64,000 nt of DNA from Entophlyctis helioformis (Eukaryota; Chytridiomycota; Chytridiomycetes; Chytridiales; Chytriomycetaceae). This document shows, in pieces, positions 13,910 through 25,585 of the stretch. How positions within the stretch are numbered: the first letter of the stretch is position 1; each line of letters opens with the position of its first letter. Below the pieces are notes generated by a model. That model was not told where the DNA came from. It worked only from the letters and a program-made list of their open reading frames with translations, and made no database searches. The position numbers were made by a program, and so were the translations under genes. The stretch is taken from the NCBI GenBank assembly GCA_025526915.1, contig JAHLKH010000003.1, positions 1 through 64,000 of the forward strand, written 5' to 3'.

Positions 13910-16900
13910 TCACTTGTCCAGCAGCGACAGCTCAAGCACATACTGCAGCTCGTCGTCTTCGTCCCACTGCGACGGCCGCTGTGCCACGACAACATTGCCC
14001 GTCGGCTGGTGGTGGCCGCCACGATACGCAGGATGCATGCTTGGCGATATCGGTGCCATGCGCGGCGACCATCGCTGTATCAGATCTGCGGCCGCGCTGT
14101 TGGCCGACCGAGACACATACTCGGCTCCAGCGCCAGAAAAGCCAGCCGCATGGCCGTGTCCAGGAGCCGATCTCGGTCCGGCGCTGGTGCCAAACACGAC
14201 TTTCCGTCGTCCGTCCCCAGATGTCGAGAGCATGTCGTCCGAGATGGATTGAGCGTCGCCCAACAGGTCGGCTGCATCGTCAACGTGGCCTTGGCGACCC
14301 ACCATCCGCGGGCTCAAGTACTGCACAAGATCGGGATCCAGCCGGCTCATGTCCTCGCGATCCAGCTCGTCGTCGTCCCACTCACTTGCGTCTGGCCGCT
14401 CCGCATGCTGGCTCCGACGACGCGCTGACTGGCCAGCCACGTTCCGGCGCTGTCCCTGCTGCTGATCAAACAGCGACATCGCCCGTGCATGCTCGGTCCC
14501 AAAATCGCTCTCCAAGCGGCGCGCCTCGTCCGCGTTCATCTGCTCCGTCGACAGCATGATCGCATAGCTCAACAGCTCTTCCTCGGTCATGTTGCTGCGC
14601 GTGAGTCCACTGCCGTTGAACGACTCGTGCTGGTGCCGCAAAAAGGCAATCTCGCCACGCTCCGCATCAATCTCACGGCGGATATCCCGGATATCGTCCG
14701 CAATGTCGTAGATATCTTCGTCGTATGCCGAGGATCGGTCCGGCCCGCGCGATGCTCGGTTACCGGCACCAGCACCAGCAGCAGCACCTGCTTGCACGCC
14801 ACCGCCGGCAGGTGTCCATCCACGCCCCTTTTTCTTCTTGGCTGAATGGCCAGTGCCTTGATTCGCAGGGCCACGCGAATGGTCAAACGACCAGTACTTG
14901 ACGGATCCGCCCGCGCAGGCAATGAGCGCACGCTCGCCAGCCCACAGACACCGAATGGCGCCGCGCGTGTCGTCGTTCTCAAGCTCAGCCCATGGCGACG
15001 ACCGGCTGAGCTTTAGCGACAGGTTGCGGATCGTGTACCCAGCAAGAACATCAGTGATCTTGACTTTGCCGTCATCGGAGCCAGAGACGACCTTGTGGTC
15101 GTCCATAATCACACGGGAGATGGGTGCGAGGTGTAATGCTGCCAGTACGCGCATGGGTGATACGGTAACAATGTCGTCGTCGTCGATGGGCCGGGCTGGC
15201 GGCACTTTCCACATCTTGATCGAGCCGGACGTGTCTCCAGAGACAATGTACGAGTGGCCAGTCGGCGACGGTCCCTTTGTCGGCCGATCCCAGGCAAGTG
15301 CGCTGATGCTGCATACATGTCCGACCGTAAATCGCACAAGCCGCCTCCCAGTGCCAACATGCCAGAGCGACAGCGACGACGATTCATGCATGTCAGAAGA
15401 TGCCGATGAAGTGTTTGATGATGCTGTCGAATCCGCCAATGGCTTGGTTGCAGCAACAGCCGTGAAGCTCGCTGGGTCGTACAACAGAAAAGCGACTGGT
15501 GCCGCGGCACACCTGAGTGTACGGGTCGGCTTGACAGGCTCTCCAAGTATCGCATGATTCAAGGCAACGCTGTCTGCACCCTGCACTTGAGCCAACGACT
15601 GAATAGACTGGGGAACAAGGGCCATGACGTCCAGATCCCACACAAGCACGCATCCAGATTCCGTGGCTGCAATGACATGATCGTGCTGGTCGACGGCTAC
15701 ATGCACGATCGACGTGCCGTCGCCTTTGAGAATGAGCGCACATCGAGCCGCAGAGACGTCCCAGATGCGCACGAAACCGTCATCGCTGCCCGAGACGAGG
15801 ATGCCCAGATCGCCTGCCAGCCACGCGAGGCACGTCACTGGGCCGGCATGGGCTCCGCTGAACTTGATAAGCGTGTGCATCGCCTTGTCGCGGAAGTTGG
15901 TGATGAGTGCGACCTGCCCAGTCAGATACCCAACAGCGATGCGGAGTCTTGTTCATGTCCAGGTCATAATGTCAGCATCCATCAAGCCTGGCAGGGCAAC
16001 AGTGAAACACGCTCGTTGCACACCTGTCGATCTTGAGAGCACCGACAGCAAGAGCAACCGCATCGTCTGAGCAGAAGATGGTGTCCTTTTCGACGCGGCC
16101 CGTTGACGGATGGCAGATGGAGATCATGCCCTTTTGGACCGACCCAATGAGCAAGCGGCCGTCGATGGGGTCGACAAACATCTCTTCCAGGCGGCCAATG
16201 CGCGGATCAAACTGAACACCCTGTTTGCTCTTGAGCCAGTCTCTGCACTCGCAAGCAAGCATGAGTCCCTCAAGTGCACCGTAACCACAACGACAGCAAA
16301 GAGTTATAGGCAGCCTGGAGGTTGTGGATCTCACCTGGCCAGAGCGATCCGCTGCACATACTCGGACCGCCACGATCGTGCAGCGATCCGCCGCAACGGC
16401 AGCGTGCCAAAGTAGTTGGCAAAGGCCGACCGCCAGCATTGCTCGTCCGAGACAACGGCCTTCCATCGCTTACACACGGCCGTCGCGTGCTGGAGCTCGT
16501 CGTGCTCCAGGTTCGACAGCACGTGGATCAGGATCTCGTCGGGGAGCCGGCCAATGAAGCAGCGCTCGGGATTGATCTGCTGGGGTGCAGGCAAGGCGAT
16601 GCGGGCGACGAGCGACGGCTTCGAGTGCGGCGGCTCATGGGCGGCATGCTGAGGCGAGCGGAGCGGCTTGGGCTGTCGCCATTTGGACGCTGTTGATGGT
16701 TGAGCAGCGGTGGTTGACGGCGATGACGTGGCTGACTGCGGAGCCGGCAGTCGAGCCGTTGAAGGTGATGGAGTGGATGGCACGAGTGGGGGGAAGGCCG
16801 GCGGTGGCAGTCCGGCGAATTCGGTGGGTGACGACGATAGCGGGCTGCTCACGCCTGGCGCTCCTGGCTCGCCTGGCGCTCCGAGTGCAGTTGCAGCGGA

Positions 16901-17125
16901 CGTTGAAAGCGTGCCCGAGGCGGAGGGAAGCGGCGATGCGGCAGTCGACGGAATGGCCCAGGGCGATCCACTCGGCCTTGGGAGAGGCGGCCTGCCCGCT
17001 GTCCCTGCAGGAGCGCTGGAGGATGCTGCGGGAGCCGCCGGCGTCTGCGCCCTGCTGCTGGTTGAGGCCGTCATGGGTGTGGCTGGCGGCGATAAGGCGT
17101 GCGCTTCTTCGATTGATCGTGGCAT
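13910..17125 (-). CDS. F-box / WD40 protein with ubiquitin-interacting motifs (Ufo1/Pof10-like)
   Basis: Probable substrate adaptor of an SCF ubiquitin ligase. Three exons on the minus strand: 16335-17125, 16024-16242 and 13910-15947, giving about 1,015 residues. Order: Ala/Pro/Ser-rich N-terminus; F-box near residues 190-235 (FIGRLPDEILIHVLSNLE ... WKAVVSDEQCW); WD40 repeats around residues 290-690, with repeat ends such as SGSDDGFVRIWDV, SGDTSGSIKMWKV and SGSDDGKVKITDV; then an acidic low-complexity tail. The tail holds a clear ubiquitin-interacting motif, TEEELLSYAIMLSTEQ, and a second UIM-like end, DDELQYVLELSLLDK, at the extreme C-terminus. F-box + WD40 + C-terminal UIMs is the arrangement of yeast Ufo1; S. 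pombe Pof10 is a related F-box/WD40 protein. Orthology is inferred from architecture, not from alignment. Confidence 0.85.
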
Positions 17126-17455
17126 GGCTCAAGAGTCGCGTTGTGGGAGAAGGTGAAGCCGTTGAACGCGACAAAACGAATGTATTACAGGGAGGCAGCA
17201 CGGCAGCAAGCGAGGAACAGAGTAGTAGAAGCAGAGTGGGATCAGAGTGGGATCAGAGAGGGACCGCGTCGGATTCAGAAAGAGAGGGCAAGCGCAGGCG
17301 TCCGACGGTGTCTGTGGCGGCTAACGAGCGACGCAGCGACGGCGAGAAAAGAAACGAGTGGATGCACGAGTGGATGCAAGAGAAGACGCAAGAGTGGATG
17401 GATGAGCTCGGCTGGAATGGCAACAGAGAGCAAGAGCGAGAGCAAGACGAGCCGC
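17126..17455. other. 330-bp intergenic gap
   Basis: Lies between the start of the F-box gene and the stop of the next minus-strand gene. Purine-rich on the plus strand, with repeated GAGTGGATG-like units around 17357-17405. It should hold the F-box gene's promoter and the neighbour's 3' UTR. The plus-strand open frames crossing it look like non-coding shadows. Confidence 0.5.
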
Positions 17456-19225
17456 TCAAGCATCATGTCCAAACCACCTTGCAAGATCCTCAAACGAAGG
17501 CTCCGTGAAGCAGGCGGGCGACGGCGGCGATGCCAACGCAGCAGCAGCAAAGTCCAACGACGCGTGGAAGAGCTCGTCAGAGTCGGGCCAAGAGCAGGAG
17601 GAGCCACAGATGCATGCAGAGATGGCTGGCACAGGAGTGCAGGCAGGAGCAGGAGCAGGAGTAGACGCACAGACAGAAGCAGACGCAGCACCAATACGCT
17701 CGACACAAGGGGTGAGTGAAGATAAAGTGCAAGCAGCAGAGGCAGCAGCAGAAGCAGGCGTCGATGCACCAGCACCGCGCGGTGCATCAGCATCGCCTGC
17801 CCTCGGCGTGGCATCCACAGCATCCGCATCCACTCCCTTTGCTTCGTGGTCTTTGGTGTCGTTCCAGGCTGCACTGGCTGCACTGGCTGCCGCGCCATCC
17901 TGCACGTCAGCACCATCCAAGCGGTCCGTGTCACCGTCCAGCTCATCGGCATCGTCATTATCATCGCCATCAAAGCACATCACGTCAGAGTCATCAAACG
18001 AGCCGCAGAGCGAGCCGCCAAACGAATCGTCGTCCATGTCGAGACCAAGATCCGCGAGTGCATTGTCAATGTCCATGTCGAGTGCGTCATCGTCGGCCGT
18101 GTCGACCGACTCGGGACAGTACGGCGGCGAGTCCAGAGAAAGCGCGTAGATGCTGGCATAGTCGCTGGCATGGTCGCCGATGGAGCCGGAAGAGCCGACA
18201 GAGTCGCATGGCGAGCCAGCAAACGGCGAGGGCGAGCTGCCCAGCGTCGGGAACAGCGATCCGTATCCGAGGCTGTCGAGGCCAAAGGCGGCGAGATCGG
18301 CCAGCGAGACGGGCGAGGGGAAGGCCGGCGTGAAGGCAGCGGGCTCGGAGAGAGGGGCCGATGGGGCAGGCGAGATGGGCGAGACTGGGAGACAGGCTCG
18401 TGAGACAGACGCAGTCTGGCATCAACAGAGACAGCCGCGCTGCGAGGGGTGTGGGCGGTGGTGTGGGCGATGGTGTAGGAGTGGGCCGTGCGGTAGCTGG
18501 CAGCCTTGGATCCGGTGCGAGTGCTGCGGGGATCGAAGCGGCGTCGCAGCGGAAAGCTTCTGCGAGCGGGCAGCCGAGCGGGCAGCGGCTTGGGCAGCGG
18601 ATTCATGCGGGCGAGCGGGCCGGCGGTGGAGGCGGCAGCGGCGGCCGCAGCAGCCTTGAGCAGGCCGAGCGCAGAGCGGCCAGACGACGGCAGCGACGGC
18701 AGCGAGCGTGCGCGGAGCGGGCGGCTGCGTCTGTGGGCGAGGGCGAGCGACGCATGGTGGGCGTAGCTGCTGGCGTAGCTGCTGGCCGGCTTGTGGACAG
18801 CAGCAGCAGGCAGGCGGGGGTGACTCGCAGACGTCATAGTGCTGCACGACGCACCAAGAGACGGACGCAGAGACAGCGCAAGAGACAGCGCAAGAGACAG
18901 ACGCACAGGCACAGGCACCAGAGACGGACAGAGGGCCATGGCACACAAGTTGAGAAACAGGCGGCACACACGCACAGCCAGACGACGCACAGCCAGACGC
19001 AGCGTCGCCACTGCCAGGGCAGGCGCAACACATACCGGGCGTGGGCGGGACGGGCTTGGGCGGCGGTTTCGGAGACGTGGTCGGCGCGGGCGTGGTCGTG
19101 GTTGCGGACGGCAGGGCCAGGCAGGCAGCAGTGCAGGCAGCAGCAGGAGCAGACGAGGGAGCAGTAAGAGCAGTAAGAGCAGAGACGTGGACGGCAGAGG
19201 TGGTCGACGAGGGCGCAATGGGCAT
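17456..19225 (-). CDS. Unknown low-complexity protein with acidic C-terminal half
   Basis: Family not recognised. Minus strand. A plausible first exon (19036-19225) starts MPIAPSSTTSAVHVSALTA and ends at a GTATGT donor. A second coding block (about 18430-18800) reads KPASSYASSYAHHASLALAH then a basic stretch SFPLRRRFDPR. A third (17456 to about 18400) is strongly acidic (DNALADLGLDMDDDSFGG) with many SP motifs upstream (PAFPSPVSLADLAAFGLDSL) and ends SFEDLARWFGHDA. Blocks two and three are in different frames with no intron between them; one extra C in the CCC run near 18387 would join them as HEPVSPVSPISPAP. The acidic, SP-rich, Ala-rich make-up resembles a transcriptional regulator, but no DNA-binding domain is visible. 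Exon edges between 18800 and 19036 are guesses. Confidence 0.45.
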
Positions 19226-19481
19226 TCTCTGGCTCTGGCGGGTGCGGTTGCGGGTGCGTGTGGCAAGCTGCTGGCGGCCGTGCAATCAATCGATGCTGCA
19301 AATGTGCGCGTGTCGTGCGTGGTGCTGCTTCGCTGGCTTCGCGGGCTTCGCGGGCATCGCAGGTATCCAAGGCGTTACAGCCTGGACAGGCGATCGGTAT
19401 GAACACCTAAAGTCACAACAAGCCAATGGGTTTACTGGGCATTACACAGCACGAGCAAGAGGGATGACAACAAGCGGCCAT

Positions 19482-22400
19482 TCAACGCTGCTTGGAGCGG
19501 TTGAGGCCAATGAGAAGAAAGAACGCAGCAATACGCCAGGCAATGCCAATAAGGACAATGGCACCAAAGTCGGTGCTCAGGCGGTTGATGGTGTAGCCAA
19601 ACCCGTTGATCAGCGGATCGAGGATGTAGACGTTCGAGTACGGCATGACAGATTCAGAGACTGTCGTGTCATGGCGGTCAGTTGGTGAATGCACGCGTTT
19701 TTGGCGGAGCAGGTGTGGTTGCGGACGACTTACATTGCACTTCGGCTGCCCAGCGGTTGAAGCTCAGCGCCTGTTCAGCGAGCAGAGTCAGACATGCGGT
19801 GCACGCAGGTGGCATGCTGCAAGAGCAGGTGCTTACAAAAAGCCAGCTGATGCCCCATGTTTCTGCTTGGTTAAGGTTGGGTCCATAGCCGCAAAGAACG
19901 GCCGCAAAGAGACAGACCACGACAGACAGGAGAGCCGAGTTTTCTTTGGCGACCACCATGGACACGACCGCCGACATGCCGTAGACGCCGTAAAAGGTGA
20001 GCATGATCATGAGGTACTGGCTCTGGAAGTTGACAATCGGCGTTGCAATCACATGAAGCAGTGCCGTAAAGTGTCTGCCAACATAAGTGTGCCACACGTG
20101 TCAGCTCACCGCGATCCCGTAAGTAGGAGATGCAGAAAGGGACATACAGGCTGGACAGCAGGATGCGGTAGCACGTGGCAATGGTCTTGCCCGTGTAGTA
20201 GGCAAACGGCGAGTGGCCCGAGGCCGTCTCGCGCCAGTACACCGGCTTCTCCTCGCCAAACACCTTGACGCCGGCCGGCGCGCCGGCCAGTGCAACCGCC
20301 ATGCCAATGAGCAGGCCGTACTGGGGCACGAGCCACTGGAGTGGCGATACCGACAACGGAGTTAGCGGCACAACGAGGAGGCCGATGAACATCTCTGGCG
20401 TGCCCTGGACCGCGACGCCCATGAGAAGACCAGCGAGCATGCCGACAATGACTTCGAGCACAAGGGACGTGATTTGGCGCATCTGCTGAATGAGGGACCG
20501 GTTGTGGCAGTACCAGATCTGGCGCAGGACAGGGGCGCCACGTTCGCGAACAATGTCGCGTACAGTCTCATGGAACACGGTGTTGTCCTCCTCGGTGTCG
20601 ACGGGTTGTGCCTGTTTGGACGAGCCAGAGGCCACCGAGCCCGTGTCGACAGCGTTGCCCGCCTTGTCGCGGTCGATCCAGAGCTGCACGAGATCGTCGG
20701 GCGTGTAGTGGTTGGTTGGGTTGACGCCCTTGCCGCTGAGAATGTCCATGAGCACATCAGCGGCGTTTGCGCCGGCATCAAACTGACAACAGCGTGCCGG
20801 TCAGTTGGATGTAAAGCATAGTTCATGACGAATCGCGGTGATGGCACAAGGACGACGTGACTCACGAGGTAGCCCAGCTTCTCAAAGTATGTCTGGGCAT
20901 AGTGGGTGGGGCCCAGGTATGCGGTGCGACCTCCGGGAGCGATCATGAGCACGTCGTCAAACTTGCGGAAGATCTCGACACGCGGCTGGTGGATGACGGC
21001 CACGATCGTGAGGCCCAGCTCAGTGATCTGTTCGAGAATGTCTGCAACCTGGAGGGCGGCCGTGGAGTCCAGCCCAGACGTGGGCTCGTCGAGGAACAGG
21101 CACACGGGCACAGCCGCGAGTTCCATGCCAATGTTGGCTCGCTTGCGCTGGCCGCCTGACACACCACGAGTCGTTTCATCGCCAATCGGAGAGTGTGCAA
21201 CATGCGACAGGCTGAACGCGTCACGGCACCTGTCAGTGTCTGTGGCATGGGATCCCAGCACGGTCATGTGCAAACGCAAACGCACTTTAGGGCTGAAATG
21301 ACATTGTCAGCGTACTGCTCAACCTCGCCGGATGTCCACGAGGCAGGCAGGCGGATGCGGGCCGCGTGCAGAATGACTTCACGGACCGTCAGCTCGCGGT
21401 GCATGATATCCTCCTGCACGTAAGAGTCAAGAGCAGTGTGAGCCAAGTATTCACAGACGCAGATGCAAACACGAGTGCAAACGTGCCTGTGGAACGTAGC
21501 CAATGATCTTTTTAAAGGTGGTCATCTCGGCCTCCTTGCCACTGACAAACAGCTTGCCGGATGTGCGGCTGACCTTGCCACAAAGCACATTCATGAACGT
21601 GGTTTCTGTTGGCACGGCATGAATGCATCCAGAACGTGGTCGGTAGGCATTAGCATTGCAGCGGCAGTGATTTGGACATGTGTGTTGGTTCACTGACTTC
21701 CAGCACCCGAGGGACCCATGATGGCAGTCATGCGCGACGACCGGATCTCGCCAGTGACGCCATGCAGAACCACCTTGCCCGTGTTGAGCTTGAGACCCAG
21801 GTTCTCGAATCTAAAGTTCATGTGGAGCGTACGGCCATTGAGCGCGCGGCGGAACGCGTCCACGAGGATACTCGCACTGCGGTTGTTGGGAGCAGCCGAT
21901 GCGACCGTTGTGCGGGCCGAGACGGCACTGTTATAGACATCGCCCAGCGGCTTGACATCGCCATTGGCGTTCTCTTTGAGACGACGGGCGGTGGCGGCGT
22001 GTGCTTGCGCACCGCGGACGATCTTGCCCAGTGCAGACGGGAGCAGGACGGTCAGAGACTGGCCAGCACGGCGGATCTGGAAGCGACGAACGAGCATGTA
22101 GAGGACAAAGAGGAGGGCATCGCAGACGACAAACGAGACGACGCCCGTGTACGACTTTTGCGTGATGCTACCCTCTTTGCAGCTCGAGATGGTGTCGCAC
22201 TTGTAGGGTGTGACGGTTCCGGTTGGGCTGTATGCGAGAGAAAGCGGACAGCGAATGCAGTCAGTGTCTGGAGGTAAAAGTTACGTGCAAGGCGACGTCA
22301 TTCAGCCAGATCGCGATCGCATTTCACCAACCAGTAAAACCCCTGCGGGCTGCCGGGTTCAAACGACCGGAAGATGCGGCGGAGAAGAATGCGATTTGTG

Positions 22401-22903
22401 GGTCAATGTGCCGCGGCGCATCCGATGTCGGGCCATGTCAATGCTACGCGATATCGCAATCACTCATATGCCAGACAGTCAGGCATGGCAAGCAGGCAGA
22501 CACGCACCACTTTTCTATCGTCGAGGTTGTTGGACAATAGTATCCAGCCTTGCATGCCGTTGGCTCGTACATGCCTTGCGCACCCTGTCCGCATCGACAG
22601 ACGCACATGAGACGCCTATCGCAAGCCATGCCGGACAGATCACACAGAGATCCACAGGCAACGGCTCACCGTTTTGCATTGGAGACTGAGCAGACGCTGC
22701 AGTACGCACGACGGTGCAGGCGGACACACCACAGGCGTCGAGAGTGCGTTACTGCTGTTGGTGTTGGGGCAATAGAAGCCGGTCGGGCACGTCAGCCGCT
22801 TATCCTCGAACAGCTCCACGCCGGTGCTGTACGGCGTCGAGTAGCATGTCCACGTCTTGTTGAAGGTCTCGTTTGGGAACAAATTGATGCCATCGCCTCT
22901 CAT
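19482..22903 (-). CDS. ABCG-family half-transporter with Cys-rich ectodomain (plant ABCG24/28-like)
   Basis: ATP-driven membrane exporter of the White/ABCG type; substrate unknown. Multi-exon, minus strand. The N-terminal exons encode a secreted-side region with NETFNKTW glycosylation sites and repeated CPxGFYCPN-type cysteine motifs (near 22780 and 22520), then a membrane helix (VVSFVVCDALLFVLYMLV, near 22120). The nucleotide-binding domain has Walker A (MGPSGAGKTT) split by an intron between about 21603 and 21705, Q-loop GYVPQ, signature VSGGQRKRANIG (near 21150), Walker B LFLDEPTSGLDS (near 21090) and H-loop AVIHQPR. A linker leads to the C-terminal ABC2 membrane domain with about six helices, ending RSKQR. 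Domain order is that of the large ABCG proteins with EGF-like N-termini known from plants. The 5' end is uncertain: ATG at 22901-22903 gives MRGDGINLFPN without a signal peptide, so a short upstream exon is likely. Splicing between 22230 and 22700 is also unresolved. Confidence 0.85.
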
Positions 22904-23243
22904 GATGTCTGGCTTTAAGACTCTCTGGGCAAGATGAATATGATGCAAGACGCGTTCCCGCGTTTTCCAGAATACTGCGCCGGCGCAAGTGCTCCAGCAC
23001 GAATGCGTCATTAGCTCGAACGACTTGTGCGTATGTGGATGGCAAGAAAAGGGGAGCGAGCATTCATTGGCGCTGCAAGAAGAGAAGGGGTGGTGTAGTG
23101 GGTGGTGTTGCACCACAAATCCGGGGCAAGAGGAAAGAAAAGAGAGACTTGCCCGTGTGGGGGGAATGGAAGAAAGGAGCGTGGGTAGGCAAATGGACAG
23201 AAGGTCGGCGCGGCCACTGACGAGACGAGTGCGGGACCGGTAA
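22904..23243. promoter_or_regulatory. 340-bp region upstream of the ABCG gene
   Basis: Gap between the ABCG coding start and the SFC1 stop. It contains a polypurine stretch on the plus strand (about 23080-23180, GAAGAGAAGGGG-like and GAAAGAAAAGAGAG-like) and possibly a missed short first exon carrying the transporter's signal peptide. No other gene seen. Confidence 0.4.
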
Positions 23244-25023
23244 TTAGTTTTCGTTGGCGTTGGGGTCGGTGCCGTTGAGGCCGGCCTTTTCAATCTCGTC
23301 GACCTTGAGCGTCTGGCTGAGGGTCATGCACCAGGCGTAGACGCGCTCGTAGACCATAAAGACGATGGCCTGGCCGGGAGCGACACGGAGGACGCGCGGC
23401 GTGAGGCCCTTGTAGAAGGCAGTGTAGCCCTCGTTCTTGATGATGCCCGTCGAGATGTTGATGAAGCGCGTCCAGCCGCTCTCCTTGGAGGGGTTCTTTT
23501 GGATGCGGGTCTTGATCGTGTCAATGGGAGCGTTGAAGAGAGGGCCGCAAGCACCAGAGATGAAGCCCATGATGAGCGTCTGCCAGGGCGGGAGGGTTGT
23601 CAGGTCGGGCTGCAAGTCGGCCAGCTTCTTCTTGAGGAACTCGTACACGGTGAAGTTGGCGGCCTGGTTGGTGCCTGTCAAAAGCAGCACGAGTGAGCCA
23701 GGGCAATGAATGCGAGGAGCATCATGCAATGCGCAGCGCGTGAGAGAGGCGAGGCTTACTCTGACGGAGAACGGTGAGGAAGACGCCCTTGTAGAGCGAG
23801 GCAACACCCTCTTCTCTGATCATCACGTAGGCACAGTGGGCGGCGTTGCGGTACTTGGGGATGTCGAGGGGATCGGTCATGGAGTGGCGCTGTGCCTGCA
23901 GACGGATCTTGATGACGTCCATGGGCGTGACGACGAGGACGGACTCGGTCGTGCCGGCGCCAAGACCGGCTGCAAGTGCACAGATCATGCACATGCGATG
24001 ATTGAGTGTCAGTGCCCGTTCGACGTGAATCACAGAGCATGCACGGGAGGCTTCGCGGGAGGCTGCACGAGAAGCTGCTCACCAAGGAAGATGGCAGCCG
24101 AAGAGGGCTTCTTGCCGTCCTTGCCGCCGAGGAGCTCCTTGTAGTACTCAAACGACGAGAAGCGGATGGCCATCTTGGGCACGATGCCCGAGACGACGGC
24201 ACCAAGGCCCTTGTAGAGGGAGAGGAAGCCCTCCTTCTGGACGATCTGCACACCGACGCCGATGAAGGACTGGCGCTTGGGCTGTTGTCGGCGTGAGTTG
24301 GTGTTGAGAGCACATGGCAAGCCAGGTGACGCATTCGTATGTGATTAGCACGTGGCAAGCGGCATGTTGACAATGCGCAAGCTGGCGTGCAGGCAGGCGT
24401 GCAGGCAGACAGGCAGGGCAAGAGCCGTGCAACAACAGCAGAGGTGCAGCAGAGGGATGCTGCCGCAGAGGGATGCTGCCGCAGAGGGATGCCATCCCAA
24501 TGCTCAATAGTGGCATAGCATCGCCGCTGCTGTCATCTGCGCGGCTCGGTCGGCGGCGGCAGAAAGCGGCGAATGTGGCATGGCAGGCGGTGGGATGCAC
24601 AGCCGTGTTCCGACGGCAAGCAAGCGCAGCAGCGCTCGTTGCCCAGACAGACAGACGGCGGGGGGAGGGAAAGAGGGAGCGGGCAGGAATGCATAGAAGC
24701 ACGGACACGGGCACAGGAAGGGACAGGGGCACGGGCACGGGCAGCAGAGGGGGCTATAGAGAGAAGCGTACCTTGACAGCCTCGGCCGCAGCGGCATTCA
24801 GGGCCTGAGCACCAGCGGTTCCTGCGGCAGCGGCAGGCGGCCGCTTGACAACGCCGGCGCGCTCGCCGCGCAGCTGCAGGCGCACCTTGATGGTGTCGAG
24901 CGGGTGGCAGGTGAGGGCCTCGCAGCAGCCCGCGACACCGCCCGAGAACAGGTGGAAGCCGACGTTTTTGGACTTCTTGGCGGGTGCGGGTGCGGATGCG
25001 GATGCGGCTGCAGATGCGCTCAT
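23244..25023 (-). CDS. SFC1: Mitochondrial succinate/fumarate carrier (Sfc1/Acr1)
   Basis: Inner-membrane carrier exchanging succinate for fumarate, needed in yeast for growth on C2 compounds through the glyoxylate cycle. Four exons: 24772-25023, 24083-24281, 23760-23969 and 23244-23674, giving 363 residues with all junctions in phase. The three mitochondrial-carrier signatures are present: CHPLDTIKVRLQL, TPMDVIKIRLQAQ and APIDTIKTRIQKN. Sfc1-specific wording is strong: YKGLGAVVSGIVPKMAIRFS, RQSTNQAANFTVYEFLKKKL and TPRVLRVAPGQAIVFMVYE. Exon 1 adds a linker rich in Ala (GERAGVVKRPPAAAAG) between helix 1 and the rest. Intron 1 (24282-24771) is unusually long for this window and full of short repeats. 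No frame disruption. Confidence 0.95.
24451..24493. repeat. 16-bp tandem repeat in SFC1 intron 1
   Basis: Unit AGAGGGATGCTGCCGC in about 2.7 near-perfect copies, inside the 490-bp first intron of SFC1. The same intron also has GGGCAC/GGACAC-type runs around 24700-24745. Confidence 0.8.
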
Positions 25024-25585
25024 GCTGGTTGTGGTGTTGGTTGGCAGGAAATATTAAGCTGTTTTGTTCGCGCCGGGTTGGTCACGGTTTGGTCACGTTC
25101 GCGACGGAACAAGATTGACGAGCGAGCGTGACTCGTTGGCCTTTCACATGCAGCAACCGTTAGTGCGGTGCGGATGCAAAAACATTGGCGCCAGATGGTC
25201 ATGTGGCTCGCAGGTGGCTCGCATGTGCGTCGCATGTGCGTGCCGTTGGCCGTTGTCGTGAATGCATGCAGACACGCAGGCACGCTGGACACCACTGTGC
25301 AGCCAAGTGCGAATGGATGCGCAGTGCAGCTGGTATGTACACGGTTCATTCATTAGGTTGGGAAAGGGATGTGTGTACGTGTGTAAGTGTGTGCGTGAGC
25401 GAGGCGTTGAGCAGTTGAGAGGCAGGCAGAGGCGGAGTTGGTGCACAGAGTGTAACGAGTGTAGAATGGTATGGCGCAGAGCCAGTGCCAGCAGAGCAAC
25501 GGGTGTGAAATGGGCAGGCACGGCTGAGAAGGCTGGCTGGCTGGCTGGCTTGAAGGGACGAAGGGCGAAAGAGACGGAAGCGCGG
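25024..25585. promoter_or_regulatory. 562-bp intergenic region upstream of SFC1
   Basis: Holds the SFC1 promoter and the 3' UTR of the next minus-strand gene. It contains repeated GTGGCTCGCATGTGCG-like segments near 25205-25250, GTGT-rich sequence near 25370-25400 and a GGCTGGCT array near 25531. No convincing ORF. Confidence 0.5.

Noticed and set aside
16585..18333. Several 185-307-codon plus-strand open frames
   Set aside because: They run antisense to the F-box gene and the acidic protein, both of which have protein-like sequence on the minus strand; the plus-strand products are Arg/Gln-rich without motifs.
22355..22368. GGGTTCAAACGACC resembling a tRNA B-box
   Set aside because: No matching A-box, acceptor stem or cloverleaf around it, and it falls inside the ABCG locus.
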